Below, piece after piece: positions 52,301-58,429 of a stretch of DNA of 64,000 bases. Made by a program: the position numbers and the translations under genes. The notes under the pieces are model-generated. The model was not told the origin of the DNA and searched no databases. It saw only the letters and a list, made by a program, of their open reading frames with translations. Numbering within the stretch: position 1 is the first letter of the stretch; each line of letters starts with the position of its first letter. The DNA is from Mytilus galloprovincialis (Eukaryota > Mollusca > Bivalvia > Mytilida > Mytilidae): the NCBI RefSeq assembly GCF_965363235.1, contig NC_134843.1:93777795-93841794 (forward strand), read 5' to 3'.

Positions 52301-54274
52301 ACAAAGGATAATCATAAGATATACTTGAATTGTCCTTGACCACACTTCTGTGATGGGTAAATGTTAATGGAATCCTTCTCTGAATACGCGACAAACATAT
52401 TAGTAGTGGTAGACCCCAATGTCCAATGATCTTCAATTTATACCGAATATTGACTCAAAAAAAAAATGCTAACATTCCAATTTTCAATAACAGTTAACAG
52501 CAAATACATTATCACAATAACAGATAACAAAAAAAGTAATAGCCCAATAACAGCTAACAAAGAATAAGACAATAACAGCTAACAGCAAATATATTTTCAA
52601 AATAACAGATAACAAAAAATTAAATTTCCCCATAACAGCATAACAGTTAAACCCCTTGCCCCCCCATCTTAAAACTTCATTCATCAGTTACCTCTTTTGA
52701 AAAGTGTTCAGGTAGTAATTACGATAACCTTGATATTTTTTGTAGTTTCTGAGTTGCTACATGATTACTGGGTATATGATGGATCTCTTACACATCCACC
52801 GTGTAGTGAAAACGTTACATGGATCCTGTTACGTTATCCACTGTTATTATCACAGGAACAGGTAAGTGAGGTCACGTTATCTAATATCGTGTGACGTTAT
52901 CCACTGATATTATCACAGGAACAGGTAAGTGAAATCGTGTTATATAATATCACGTGACGTTATCCACTGAAATTATCACAGGAACAGTAAGTGAAATCGT
53001 GTTATCTAATATCACGTGACGTTATCCACTGACATTATCACAGGAACAGGTAAGTGTAATCATGTTATCTAATAGTGCTATCACGTGACGTTATCCACTT
53101 CTGGTATCGCAGGAACAGGTAAGTGTAGTCACGTAATTTTATAGTGATATCACGTGACGTTATCCACTTCTGGTATCACATGAACAGGTAAGTGAAGTCA
53201 CATAATTTAATAGTGATAGCACGTGACGTTATTTACTAAGTATTATCACAAGAACAGGTAAATGAAGCCACGTAATGAAATACTGCAATCACGTGAATCC
53301 ATTACTGCTTCACCTTGGGCAGATAACATTTCCTACCATTGATACGATTCCCGACACTAGTAAGAACTTTAATTCCTGTCACAACAGGAAAGGGTAAAAT
53401 TATATACTAGTACTGCTTATATCTTGATATAATAGTAGTAATGAATAAACGTTTGATTTTGTTACACAATTGCCTAATTGTTGAAATGGCATAGACACGT
53501 TTAGCTAAGAGTGTAAACATGGAAAACTGCTCTTGTGCATTGATTACCTCTTTTCGAAGGAATTTTAAATGACGATTAAGTGAAAACATTCCAATCGTTA
53601 TTCAAGTAAAAATCAGCGATTAATACTTAATTTCCAGAGGGGTGCTCTCAATTGAAATCAGGTTTATGTGAAGAAAGCAACAATGTTCTAACAAGAACCC
53701 GATTAGTCGAGCTTCTTTGTTTTGGTCTGTGGATTCATTTATTTTTCGTGGGTACGAATTTTCGTAGATTCAGTAAAACATGCATTTTCGGGGATGTTTT
53801 GATTTCGTGGTTTCGCCAAATTCTGTATGTAAGCTTATTGAAAAATTTAACTCGTTGAACATTTTAATTAGTGTTTCGAATGTATCCATTAAATCCACGA
53901 AATGTGGTATCCTACGAATTATTATGACGTCATAGTATTTGATACTCGGTTCTACCGAGCTACTCATTGGCATTCTAAATAATGATACATCAGTTTTTTT
54001 CTAACAAAAATATGTTCATGCTCTTCTGACCAGTGTTATGTCTCAACTGTTGTTTCTTAAACATAACCCTTTGACCAGTGTTATGTCTCAACTGTTGTTT
54101 CTTAAACATAACCCTTTGTTTTATTTGTTTTTCTTTCAGGCTATGGATTTTCGTCGACTTAATACATACAGTCAAGAAACTAAAGTGACAAATGCTTATG
54201 AAGGCAAACTTGTAGACAATTTTCGTCCCATACAACCCCTGAATGACAGGAAGATCAGAGCATCGTTTCAGTAG
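22368..54274 (+). CDS. CA8: Carbonic anhydrase-related protein, CA8 type (acatalytic), complete, 9 exons
   Basis: Coding exons: 22368-22410, 24656-24778, 33790-33984, 42926-43047, 43586-43681, 44254-44319, 44815-44866, 52746-52861, 54140-54274. All junctions are GT/AG and phases agree, giving 315 aa. The alpha-carbonic anhydrase fold runs from about residue 50 (DHGYWYL, then [10 protein letters not shown]) to the C-terminal [12 protein letters not shown]. The blocks [20 protein letters not shown] and [20 protein letters not shown] and the ending IRASFQ match vertebrate CA8 best. Compared with CA2, His64 is Gln110, His94 is Arg138, His119 is Gln163 and Thr199 is His249; only His96 (His140) remains, so zinc-dependent CO2 hydration is not expected. 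Vertebrate CA8 binds the IP3 receptor and lowers its IP3 affinity; a similar cytosolic role is inferred. There is no signal peptide. The first ~45 residues are basic and not recognisable. Confidence 0.93.
22620..22785 (-). repeat. Dispersed 'ggtatgattgccaa' repeat, reverse copy
   Basis: In CA8 intron 1. Reverse reading gives the family wording: aaatttggtatgattgccaa, then tctccacaagagacc, then aggccttcaacaatgagtaa. A 5' poly-A/T tract lies at about 22750. It is non-coding. Confidence 0.65.
22815..22975 (+). repeat. Second dispersed repeat family ('cagctgaaggacgcctccgg')
   Basis: 'ccagctgaaggacgcctccgg', 'ggaaatttctcgctacattg' and 'gtctctttggcacattcccc' recur at 24290-24450 (reverse) and 31545-31690. 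There are three copies in one gene, all short and non-coding. Confidence 0.65.
23317..23832 (+). repeat. 440-bp tRNA-headed repeat in tandem (one full unit plus a partial second)
   Basis: 'aagaaccaaaaatttgcg(a/t)aagc...' starts at 23317 and again at 23757. The second copy breaks off near 23832. The unit ends in a tRNA-like segment with intact polymerase III boxes (see 23661-23757). Head-to-tail organisation means each tRNA-like head is followed by a body and then the next head, as in a SINE dimer or a short tandem array. Confidence 0.7.
23661..23757 (+). other. tRNA-like SINE head with A and B boxes
   Basis: Box A TGGTCTAGCGG lies at 23678-23688 and box B GGTTCGAATCC at 23737-23747. The T loop is perfect, but the seven bases before box A (ggttgtg) do not pair with those after the T stem (gcgaggg), so it is not a functional tRNA gene. 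It could act as an internal polymerase III promoter. Confidence 0.65.
23870..24280 (+). mobile_element. 3'-end fossil of a retroelement with Penelope-like reverse transcriptase
   Basis: The segment is related by order and wording to the better-kept piece at 57880-58400: a 'tatttccttga..gagg' start, then an 'aaatgttacggacgccatca' block, then 'aacaagacaggtgtcaaacg' and a T-rich tail with 'ctatgttgtgttttgt'. It is the C-terminal edge of the reverse transcriptase plus downstream sequence, broken and old. Confidence 0.45.
24290..24450 (-). repeat. Reverse copy of the 'cagctgaaggacgcctccgg' repeat family
   Basis: 'attgagaatggaaatgagga', 'caacaacccgaccaaagagc' and 'gcgagaaactcccgcacctg' are the inverse of the 22815 copy. 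It is non-coding. Confidence 0.6.
24720..25320 (+). repeat. 71-bp minisatellite built from the end of CA8 exon 2 and its donor
   Basis: The last ~57 nt of exon 2 plus GTAAGTCAATG are repeated at a period of 71 bp. 'cagattcaaacatg' or a variant starts at 24732 (the exon itself), 24803, 24874, 24945, 25016, 25087, 25158 and 25229, with a diverged piece at about 25300. Copies are nearly identical, and each keeps TATCTCA|GTAAGT. Reading on past the first donor soon meets an in-frame TGA, so use of a downstream donor would truncate the protein. Confidence 0.95.
25540..26050 (+). mobile_element. Degraded LINE fragment (C-terminal part of a CR1/jockey-like reverse transcriptase)
   Basis: The plus-strand reading [20 protein letters not shown], then [14 protein letters not shown], then further on [12 protein letters not shown] and [15 protein letters not shown], matches the post-catalytic region of CR1/jockey-type LINEs ('LIQCHFDYACxxWY'). 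It contains stops and indels, so it is a pseudogene fragment. It lies directly upstream of exon 2b, and its tail may supply that exon's acceptor. Confidence 0.6.
26063..26335 (+). CDS. Candidate alternative CA8 exon 2b (symmetric, phase 1-1)
   Basis: A 273-nt open stretch lies between an acceptor TTATCTTTCAG (ends 26062) and a donor ACAA|GTAAGT. Its length is a multiple of three. Entered from exon 1 it stays open, and it leaves in phase 1, which joins exon 3 in frame (…HFIYT-KSSEW). Its end FLDHFIYT resembles the exon 2 end LKDHGYWYL in spacing and in the D-H-x-x-Y pattern. It could be a mutually exclusive partner of exon 2, or a first exon starting at ATG 26077 or 26182 ([20 protein letters not shown]). 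The sequence is basic and has no recognised domain. That it is spliced is inferred from signals only. Confidence 0.45.
26306..31510 (+). repeat. 61-bp minisatellite from the exon 2b donor, about 67 copies, interrupted by a 1.1-kb insertion
   Basis: The unit is ggggaattcctggagcattt, catttacacaagtaagtcaa, then acaattgacgggttttctata. About 65 units run from the end of exon 2b to 30318; the rest resume after the insertion (31411-31510). The exon-derived part is the last ~30 nt of exon 2b and the donor. Most units keep AAGTAAGTC and TTTTCTATAG. Variant blocks recur about 1,770-1,950 bp apart (for example the gaatttctgg variant at 26613 and 28563, and ttccgtgagc at 27772 and 29540), so the array also grew by duplicating blocks of about 29-32 units. 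Confidence 0.95.
30319..31410 (+). mobile_element. 1.1-kb hairpin-headed dispersed repeat inserted in the minisatellite
   Basis: It starts with a two-part hairpin: GTCGAGC, then CTGCAAC-TTTT-GTTGCAG, then AAA and GCTCGAC (30321-30355). Next comes a (CGG)n tract at 30371-30404, then about five imperfect ~150-bp repeats built around 'tgaccttgacctcattttcatggttcagtgg'. It ends 'gagacatttcagtgtgtgcactcttg'. A reverse copy lies at 58430-59558 and eroded pieces at 55418-55990 and 57030-57420. There is no coding capacity. Core repeats in tandem plus a microsatellite recall the 'pearl' elements of bivalves; that assignment is tentative. Confidence 0.75.
31545..31690 (+). repeat. Third copy of the 'cagctgaaggacgcctccgg' repeat family
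   Basis: 'ccagctgaagcacgactccgg', 'ggaattttctcgctttgtac' and 'ccctttgacacattcccaat' match the 22815 copy. It is non-coding. Confidence 0.6.
31691..33789 (+). other. Rest of the intron before CA8 exon 3, no further exon seen
   Basis: Mostly AT-rich. At 32235-32440 is a fragment of another bivalve dispersed repeat: 'aagttgattggacatcagct', then a degenerate ACGG/ACGA tract (32323-32400), then 'gccatcaagtggggcaaaac'. (ACGG)n-containing elements of this layout are known from bivalves. Confidence 0.5.
34045..34170 (+). repeat. Dispersed 'ggtatgattgccaa' repeat copy
   Basis: In CA8 intron 3: 'agaagatgtggcacgattgt', 'ccaaatgacaccgaaattaa', 'ataggtcaccgttcggcctt' and 'caaccatgaacaaatatgc'. This is the best-preserved forward copy of the family in the window. 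Confidence 0.65.
34778..36412. mobile_element. 1.6-kb CACTA (EnSpm)-type non-autonomous element
   Basis: The ends CACTACAAACC and GGTTTGTAGTG sit inside a longer inverted repeat of at least 80 bp, flanked by the 3-bp duplication TTA (34775-34777 and 36413-36415). Both ends carry many copies of 'actcgacc(t)agtctgaac' in direct and inverted order, including a tandem 20-bp run at about 34962-35045. A CACTA start, 3-bp target duplication and dense subterminal repeats are the hallmarks of the superfamily. The middle (35050-36080) is AT-rich with no transposase. It lies in CA8 intron 3. Confidence 0.85.
36416..39267. other. CA8 intron 3, repeat debris, no exon seen
   Basis: At about 37245-37460 a MITE-like segment rich in 'attcg' words (attcgaattag, attcgcattcgaaac) is set into an older sequence with 'atcccgcttac' on both sides (37223 and 37461). 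Near 38798-38935 is another 'aaggccttcaacaatgagca' repeat fragment. The remainder is AT-rich with no recognisable content. Confidence 0.45.
39280..42880 (-). mobile_element. Full-length LINE (non-LTR retrotransposon) with 12-bp target duplication
   Basis: A 3,601-bp antisense insertion in CA8 intron 3, flanked by perfect ATATAATTCATT copies (39268-39279 and 42881-42892). The 5' part (42880-42323) is a GC-richer leader without a clear ORF1. One long ORF follows, ending 10 nt before the 3' terminus, which reads AAGCAAGTAAGC instead of poly-A. Short-repeat 3' tails and a single endonuclease-RT ORF fit the RTE/BovB-like group; proteins of this kind are often labelled 'craniofacial development protein 2-like'. 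The perfect target duplication and open ORF indicate a young insertion. It lies 45 bp upstream of exon 4. Confidence 0.9.
39290..42322 (-). CDS. LINE ORF: AP-endonuclease plus reverse transcriptase
   Basis: The frame is 1,010 codons if counted from TTG at 42322. The first ATG is codon 14 (42283), giving 997 aa. An exonuclease-endonuclease-phosphatase domain occupies about residues 35-290: TWNVRSMY near 40, IAEARW near 70, GDLNAKVG near 181, TDHHLIVA near 275. The reverse transcriptase domain (about 530-830) has [38 protein letters not shown] and the catalytic FADD at 751-754. The C-terminus has the WIGHTLRKP...[14 protein letters not shown] signature of the family. Residues about 211-235 ([15 protein letters not shown]...) do not fit the family, while the next frame reads [18 protein letters not shown] there. 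That indicates two compensating indels, which may damage the endonuclease. Confidence 0.92.
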   Translation of the reverse strand: MDERERRPLHRRRMTLDGQNRKEATQLRLLNSKSATKIGTWNVRSMYIPGKAQTIANEMKAYEIGILGIAEARWNDAGQSKLTSGEMIIYSGHMEENAQHSEGVAIMLSKEAQKTLIGWEPISARIIMAKFKTTNKRISLNIIQCYAPTNGAEDNIKKEFYQLLEETTRKCSSKDITILMGDLNAKVGSDNTGYEQVMGRHGLGEMNENGEPFAKSQSGHRWNSFPTQKMSSSNITWVSPDMNTENQIDHVCISKKFRRSLQDVRVKRGADAATDHHLIVANVKLKLKKHQNIESTGKRFNVSMLENKTKKSEFQIELKNRFSIFQNAAEEIISIEEHWQEIKNAFTTACETSVGLKNRKHQEWITPETLVKVEKRINIKNIMNNSKTRSAKHSASREYTIANKDVRNSARRDKRAFVDKLTAEAEEAARANNIKALYDNIKLLTGKYQKGSRPVKSKEGKTLNTHEEQMKRWVKHFKDVLNQDPPVRKADILPSEELLAVDCKRPSTGEIKKAIKMLKNNKAPGPDNIPAEALKADIETSTQMLYELFGKIWEEEEVPLEWKEGHMVKLPKKGNLSICDNYRGIMLLSVPGKVLNRVMLDRLKNAIDEKLRDNQAGFRQNRSCADQIATLRIILEQSQEFNSSLYSVFVDFAKAFDSLDRDVLWQLMRHYGIPEKFITIIRNTYTGMQSKVIHEGQLTEAFDITTGVRQGCLLSPMLFLLAVDWIMKQATDGRRNCIQWTMFTQLDDLDFADDIALLSHNHQQMQDKLEQVEKRAAETGLSINQNKTKVLKSNTKSQASLMVNTQALEEVESFTYLGSVVDNLGGSDKDVKIRIGKARTAFNMMGSIWKARNITLKTKIRLFNSNVKTILLYGAETWKTTKNLLHKLQVFINNCLRRILNIRWPEKISNKDLWEKTNQSPVDEELKKRKWRWIGHTLRKPKTNITRQALQWNPQGKRSRGRPRYTWRRNVAAKMEKEGYKWHDLERLAKNRTRWRNIVSGLCSTKGQQD
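43350..43393 (+). repeat. Dispersed 44-bp copy of the CA8 exon 4 end and donor
   Basis: Identical to 43015-43058: the last 33 nt of exon 4, the donor GTCCGT and 5 nt of intron. It lies 335 bp downstream of the original, in intron 4. It looks like the remnant of a collapsed tandem duplication, or a recent non-tandem copy of a splice site. Confidence 0.95.
45290..46800 (+). mobile_element. Fossil of a retroelement with Penelope-like reverse transcriptase
   Basis: Recognisable pieces in order on the plus strand are an N-terminal cysteine/histidine stretch ([13 protein letters not shown]), a segment reading [40 protein letters not shown], a [11 protein letters not shown] block and the family's 3' sequence with 'caacacgacgggtgccaacc'. 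It is broken in several places and long inactive. It interrupts the 47-bp satellite. Confidence 0.55.
47290..47615. mobile_element. Foldback segment inserted in the 47-bp satellite
   Basis: 'ccactacggaccacagagggt' (47510-47530) and 'aaccctctatggatccgtag' (47583-47602) are imperfect inverse copies around a small GC-rich palindrome (cggcctccggcc). A related 'tatggatctgaaggggtt' lies at 47332-47349. No ORF. It is probably a MITE of unknown family. Confidence 0.4.
47991..49689 (+). other. CA8 intron 7, no exon seen
   Basis: AT-rich intronic sequence with no recognised coding signal. The 93-codon minus-strand frame at 48851-49132 has unlike composition to any known family and is treated as chance. 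Confidence 0.4.
49690..50050 (-). mobile_element. 3'-end fossil of the same retroelement family, antisense
   Basis: Minus-strand reading gives [12 protein letters not shown], matching the 57880 copy ([12 protein letters not shown]), followed by the family's 'agcaggatctgcttaccctt' and T-rich tail equivalents. It is a short, broken piece. Confidence 0.55.
50743..52672. mobile_element. Possible 1.9-kb element with G-tract ends and 'aacagataacar' subterminal repeats
   Basis: Left end gggggggcaagggggtc (about 50750-50771) and right end gttaaaccccttgccccccc (52652-52670) are inverse-like. Beside each end, 'caataacagataacaa' or 'aataacagctaacag' is repeated (50773-50850; 52486-52650). The interior (about 51010-51660) holds four ~160-bp units containing 'tttatatctattgac..agctccc' and 'attttagattttacgtt', a dispersed bivalve repeat. 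Whether the two ends belong to one insertion is uncertain. Confidence 0.4.
52829..53290 (+). repeat. 63-70-bp minisatellite built from the end of CA8 exon 8 and its donor
   Basis: The last ~33 nt of exon 8 (cgttatccactg...cacaggaacag) plus GTAAGTG are repeated about seven times. The donor words fall at 52862 (the true one), 52925, 52987, 53050, 53119, 53187 and 53258, with divergence rising towards the 3' end. Running past the true donor meets an in-frame TGA, so only the first donor yields CA8. Confidence 0.93.
53724..53995. repeat. Dispersed 'gtggattcatttattttcgt' repeat
   Basis: 'ctgtggattcatttattttt', 'gggtacgaattttcgtagat', 'atttcgtggtttcgccaaat' and the inverse-like 'aaatccacgaaatgtggtat' suggest a palindromic MITE-type repeat. 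Further pieces lie at 60-190 and 19908-19970. Confidence 0.5.
54028..54117. repeat. 45-bp perfect tandem duplication just before CA8 exon 9
   Basis: Two identical copies of gaccagtgttatgtctcaac and following bases (54028-54072 and 54073-54117) end 22 bp upstream of the exon 9 acceptor (54139). Confidence 0.95.
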
Positions 54275-55180
54275 AAGTTCCAGCTATGACGACGCTTTTT
54301 ATGATAAGATATTTAGACTTGTCTAAACAAAGGATGATCGGCATGAAATATTTGCCATCGAACGTTAAGAAACCAGCAAACAATCAATCAAAGAATATTT
54401 AAAAGGCTTGATCAAATTACCGTTGTAGTATTTCTACGTAAAAAACCAGGTCATTTTCGTTTTAAAACTAATATATGTTCCTGATGGACTGGTATATAAT
54501 CAGTGACTTGATTGAGATACCCTTATGTTCTCTTTGAACTGAAATTAAGCTAAAATGTTAAATCTGATTTAGATTTTTATCATAGTAGAATAATTGGGCT
54601 AGATTCCAAACCATTAAACAACGACACAATATAGGCTGCGTTCACATTTAACGTACACTGTTTGAGCATATGTATTTCAGTTGAATAATGTAATAGATGT
54701 ACTATGCTTATCCGTTTGTTCCTCTTATTTTTTCCTAAAATTTGATTTATCTTTTTGTTTCTTTCTGATGAAAAATAATGATTTAATTATGAATATAATA
54801 TAAAAGTAAAATAATGAAATCCTTGAGAACTATATCTACAACAAATCGGTGTTCATATTATTATCAAGGTCTGTCTCATTATTAATCATACTGTATATTT
54901 ATATTGATTCTTTGTTTATTTATATTGATATATTTTTACTGCAGACACATTGTGTTTACTCTACATATTATATTTATTTGTATCGATTTATTTTGACTGG
55001 ATACATATTGTGTTTATTCTATATATTATATTTATTTATATCTATACGTTTTGACTGAATTCATAGAGTGTTCATTCTATATATACTTTTTTCATAAAAT
55101 GTCACTTTTTGTTTCAGTTGAATTGTTTTCTGTTACCCCCTTCTCAAACAACTGAGCGGACAATAAAAGATTAGAAGGTA
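54275..55180 (+). other. Probable CA8 3' UTR
   Basis: AT-rich sequence after the stop codon. The first clear AATAAA is at 55162-55167 (caataaaaga). It includes three to four ~59-bp imperfect repeats at about 54900-55085 ('cacattgtgtttactctaca', 'tattatatttatttgtatcg'), which create a spurious Tyr-Ile-rich frame. Confidence 0.4.
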
Positions 55181-55417
55181 TTAAGCACATATATGCACAA
55201 AATATTTGTCAAAAGATATTAGGCAAACAGCAGCTTCTCGTTGGCATATGTTCAATTCATTTAACTTCCTGTAAGATATGTTCTCTAATATGATATTTCA
55301 AGAAGCTCACCTTTTGTAAAATTGCTACTGACGTTTGTTCCGCCTATGACGAAAGTCGTATTATGCATGACAAAGGAATTGGTATCTGGGAGCATCGATG
55401 TAAACTAGTTGTTTAAA

Positions 55418-55990
55418 GCTTGAGATTTCAAAAGATTGAACACCATGATGCTTCATACCACGTATGCAGATAACTTATGTCAAGACTCATATTTTCATTG
55501 TCCTTGACCTCTATTCATAGTTCAGAGGCTGCTTGTAATGTGTATTTGTCACTTATTATAAGTACATTGTAATAAGATAACTATGTTTAGTATATTTGTT
55601 CCTTGCAACGTCTACATGTCTGATAGACATAATTCACCTGACTTTGATCGCTTTATATAAAACATGTACGTAATTATAAAGTGTTTGTTCGTTTGGAGGT
55701 AATTTGATCTTAATTGGTCATATCTTCATGGTTTAGTGATTAACGTTTCATTTCATTAGACTAAGTATGTTCTTATAACACTATGATATGTCAATAATAT
55801 TCCGTGTAGTCAGTGGTTGTGCAGTTTGCATAAAATTGACCTCAGTTGGTCAACGTATAGTTTTACTGAACGGTAACGTTTCCCAAACTCTACGCAATCA
55901 CTCCACCATGTTCTTTGTATATACTGAGTGTAAGGTGTGTATATACGTCCGAAAGGCTTCATTTAACATTGGCCTCGTTTAATTCATTTT
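55418..55990 (+). repeat. Eroded copy of the 1.1-kb hairpin-headed repeat
   Basis: 'ccatgatgcttcataccacg', 'ttccttgacctctattcata' style wording, 'gtccttgacctctattcatagt' and 'ttagtatatttgttccttgc' follow the order of the 30319 element, but with much divergence. The head hairpin is lost. Confidence 0.45.
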
Positions 55991-57029
55991 TCAAATATTT
56001 TATAATGGTAAATCTAGTACTTTTTCAGTAGCTTTCAGACACTGAAATATACTGTTGTATACCGGTAAATAGCAATTACCAAACAGTCTGAACCGATCTT
56101 AATTGAAATGCTGAACAAGATTTTCTAATTTCTTGGTCAATATTTTAAGAGCTGTTCAAATCAAAATGACCGTTTCAGTTTTAAATTTGTTTACTAGTGA
56201 TGGCTGTTTCTCAAATTGTATACTTTATGTTGATATGGTATGGGGACACTTCCGATGGACATTATTGTACCGCGCATCCGTCATGTATCAATGTATGATA
56301 TCCAAATGTAATATGCAAATGATCTGACTTAGTCTGCTGAAGAGTGTATTTTTGAATATGTCCGGTGTTATTGAGTACCAGTCCCTTAAAGTTATCGGGA
56401 TAAATATGAATTTGAGCGATTATGTTCTGGTTGAATATCCGAGATAATGATACATAAGCATTGGTTTGGTGAATCTTTTCAAATGCTCTGTTGATATATG
56501 GGCTATATCGTTTAGTCTTTTATGCAAAAGTATTAGCCTTATCTATGTGTTTTCCTTTACTGATGATAACTGAGTTGTTTAAGAATTGCTGTCATTAATA
56601 CAGGTACATAAAATCTGTTTTGATATCCTCGTTCGGACGTTTCTAATTTTATTTTGGGGATATGTTTAGTGCGAATTCGAACTTGAACATTTTAGTATCG
56701 GATGTATAAGTCCTTTGTACACTTATTTTTCACTTTATGGCGGCATGATGATAAGTTGCGTTTTCTTAATCCCAGTCCTCTTTAAGAGTTATCACAGATT
56801 ACAATGTGCGCTCCCAGTGTAGATTACGCCAACATATTTGATTGATTGGAGAAATGCTAGTATGATGTCTTTCAGGATGTAACCAATTTATGATTTTCTT
56901 CCTGCTAAGTGTTATGATCATGTTATATTTGACCGGTTGCAGTCTCATACTGCATGTTCTTTCTAAATTTCCATCTGTTTATGTCATCCTCTACTTTTAA
57001 GTCTTGCCTGCGACTAAGTATGTGTGACA
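55991..57029. other. No gene seen
   Basis: AT-rich sequence without recognisable exons or repeat boundaries. Confidence 0.4.
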
Positions 57030-57420
57030 AAGAGGTTTACATTCCGGCAGCGTAAGCTATTTGTATTAAATTTTATATTTCAGAGGATAGAAGACCTGGA
57101 TGCCTCATAGCTCATACTTTATGTACATATGGCTTGTGTTATAAAGTTTCAATTTGATATATTAGTATTTTTCATGCTTCATCCACTGCTTATAAAAAAA
57201 TTTCCTGTACATTTCTCTCTTGATATTAGTGATAGGATAACTATATTTGGTAAACGGGTTCGTTATGACGTCTCCATGTCCCTCAGACAGGGTTCACCTG
57301 ATCTCAATTGCATTTCATGGAGCAATGTTCAACGTTAAAGTTACTAAAGTATGCCCTTTTTCAGATACCATAAACAGTAGGTCAACCATGTGTGTTGTAT
57401 GCAGCTTATTAATAAAGATG
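57030..57420 (+). repeat. Second eroded copy of the 1.1-kb repeat
   Basis: 'cggcagcgtaagctatttgt', 'agacctggatgcctcatagc', 'gttataaagtttcaatttga' and 'atgtccctcagacagggttc' follow the first half of the 30319 element. It is truncated at both ends. Confidence 0.5.
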
Positions 57421-57879
57421 AAATAGAATATATTATAAAAATATATTGAACATTGTAAATGTTTATAATGATACATATGTGGAATAGAAAATAAATAGAC
57501 AGGAAAGGTGTACGTAAAATATTTTGCAATCTAATTTTTATACCAAACCTTAGAGTCAACGTTTTCTGAACAAAGAAAAAATATTGCCAAAATAAAGAAA
57601 AAGAACTTTTTTTATTGAGTTATATAACTTTGTGTGCTTTTACAAACAGAAGAAACTCAAGATATACAAGTATTGAATTATACCTGAAGCAGAAAAAACT
57701 AAATTTTCGAACACTTTATCTTTTGTGTCCTCACAGTGCTATTTCATTCCATCCTTTGAAATGACCATTTAGTATAATATAAATTCCTCTAACTACCCTT
57801 GTTAACACTTTTAAATCATAAAAAAAGTAAAATTATATTAAGATTTGAATATTACAATGCGTGAGAATATGTTGTAATG

Positions 57880-58400
57880 TCACTCAAAGATGTGAATATT
57901 TCCTATCATAATTTCCTTGATAAAGAGTTGCTGCTCACAAGGAAGATATTGAACCAAGTGTTCCAAATGGTGAGGTTGAAATCATCCCTTCGTAAATTTT
58001 ACGGAAGCCATCCCGAGCTGGTTGACTGTTATGGAATAACCGTTTCACAGATGACATCGGATATTTTCCTTATGTCATAATAACAATCACCTTCCCTTTT
58101 CACAAATGTGACCTACCGAATTAGACTATTTACCAGGTTTGAAATAACATGAACAACACGACGGTTGCCACATGTGGAGCAGGATTTGCGTACCCCTCCG
58201 GAGCACCTGAGATCACCCCCAGTTTTGGTGGGGTTCGTGTTGCTTAGTCTTTAGTCATCTATGTTGTGTCTTGTTTATTATTATTTGTCTGTTTGTTTAT
58301 TTCTATTAAAGCCATGGCAATGTCAGTTTATTTTTGATCTGTGAGTTTGACTGTCCCTCTGGTATCTTTCACCCCTCTTGTCTAAGTTATACATAGTTGT
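57880..58400 (+). mobile_element. 3'-end fossil of the Penelope-like retroelement family (best-kept copy)
   Basis: Plus-strand reading contains FLDKELLLTRKILNQVFQMV and SSLRKFYGSHPELVDCYGIT, the C-terminal end of the reverse transcriptase. Downstream come 'aacacgacggttgccacatg', 'acccctccggagcacctgag' and a T-rich tail. The upstream part of the element is absent, so it is an old 5'-truncated copy. Confidence 0.6.
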
Positions 58401-58429
58401 TTATAGTATCTGAAAAGCAGACATATCCA

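Noticed and set aside
54849-55058. Tyr/Ile-rich frame after the CA8 stop
   Set aside because: A by-product of ~59-bp AT-rich tandem repeats in the probable 3' UTR.
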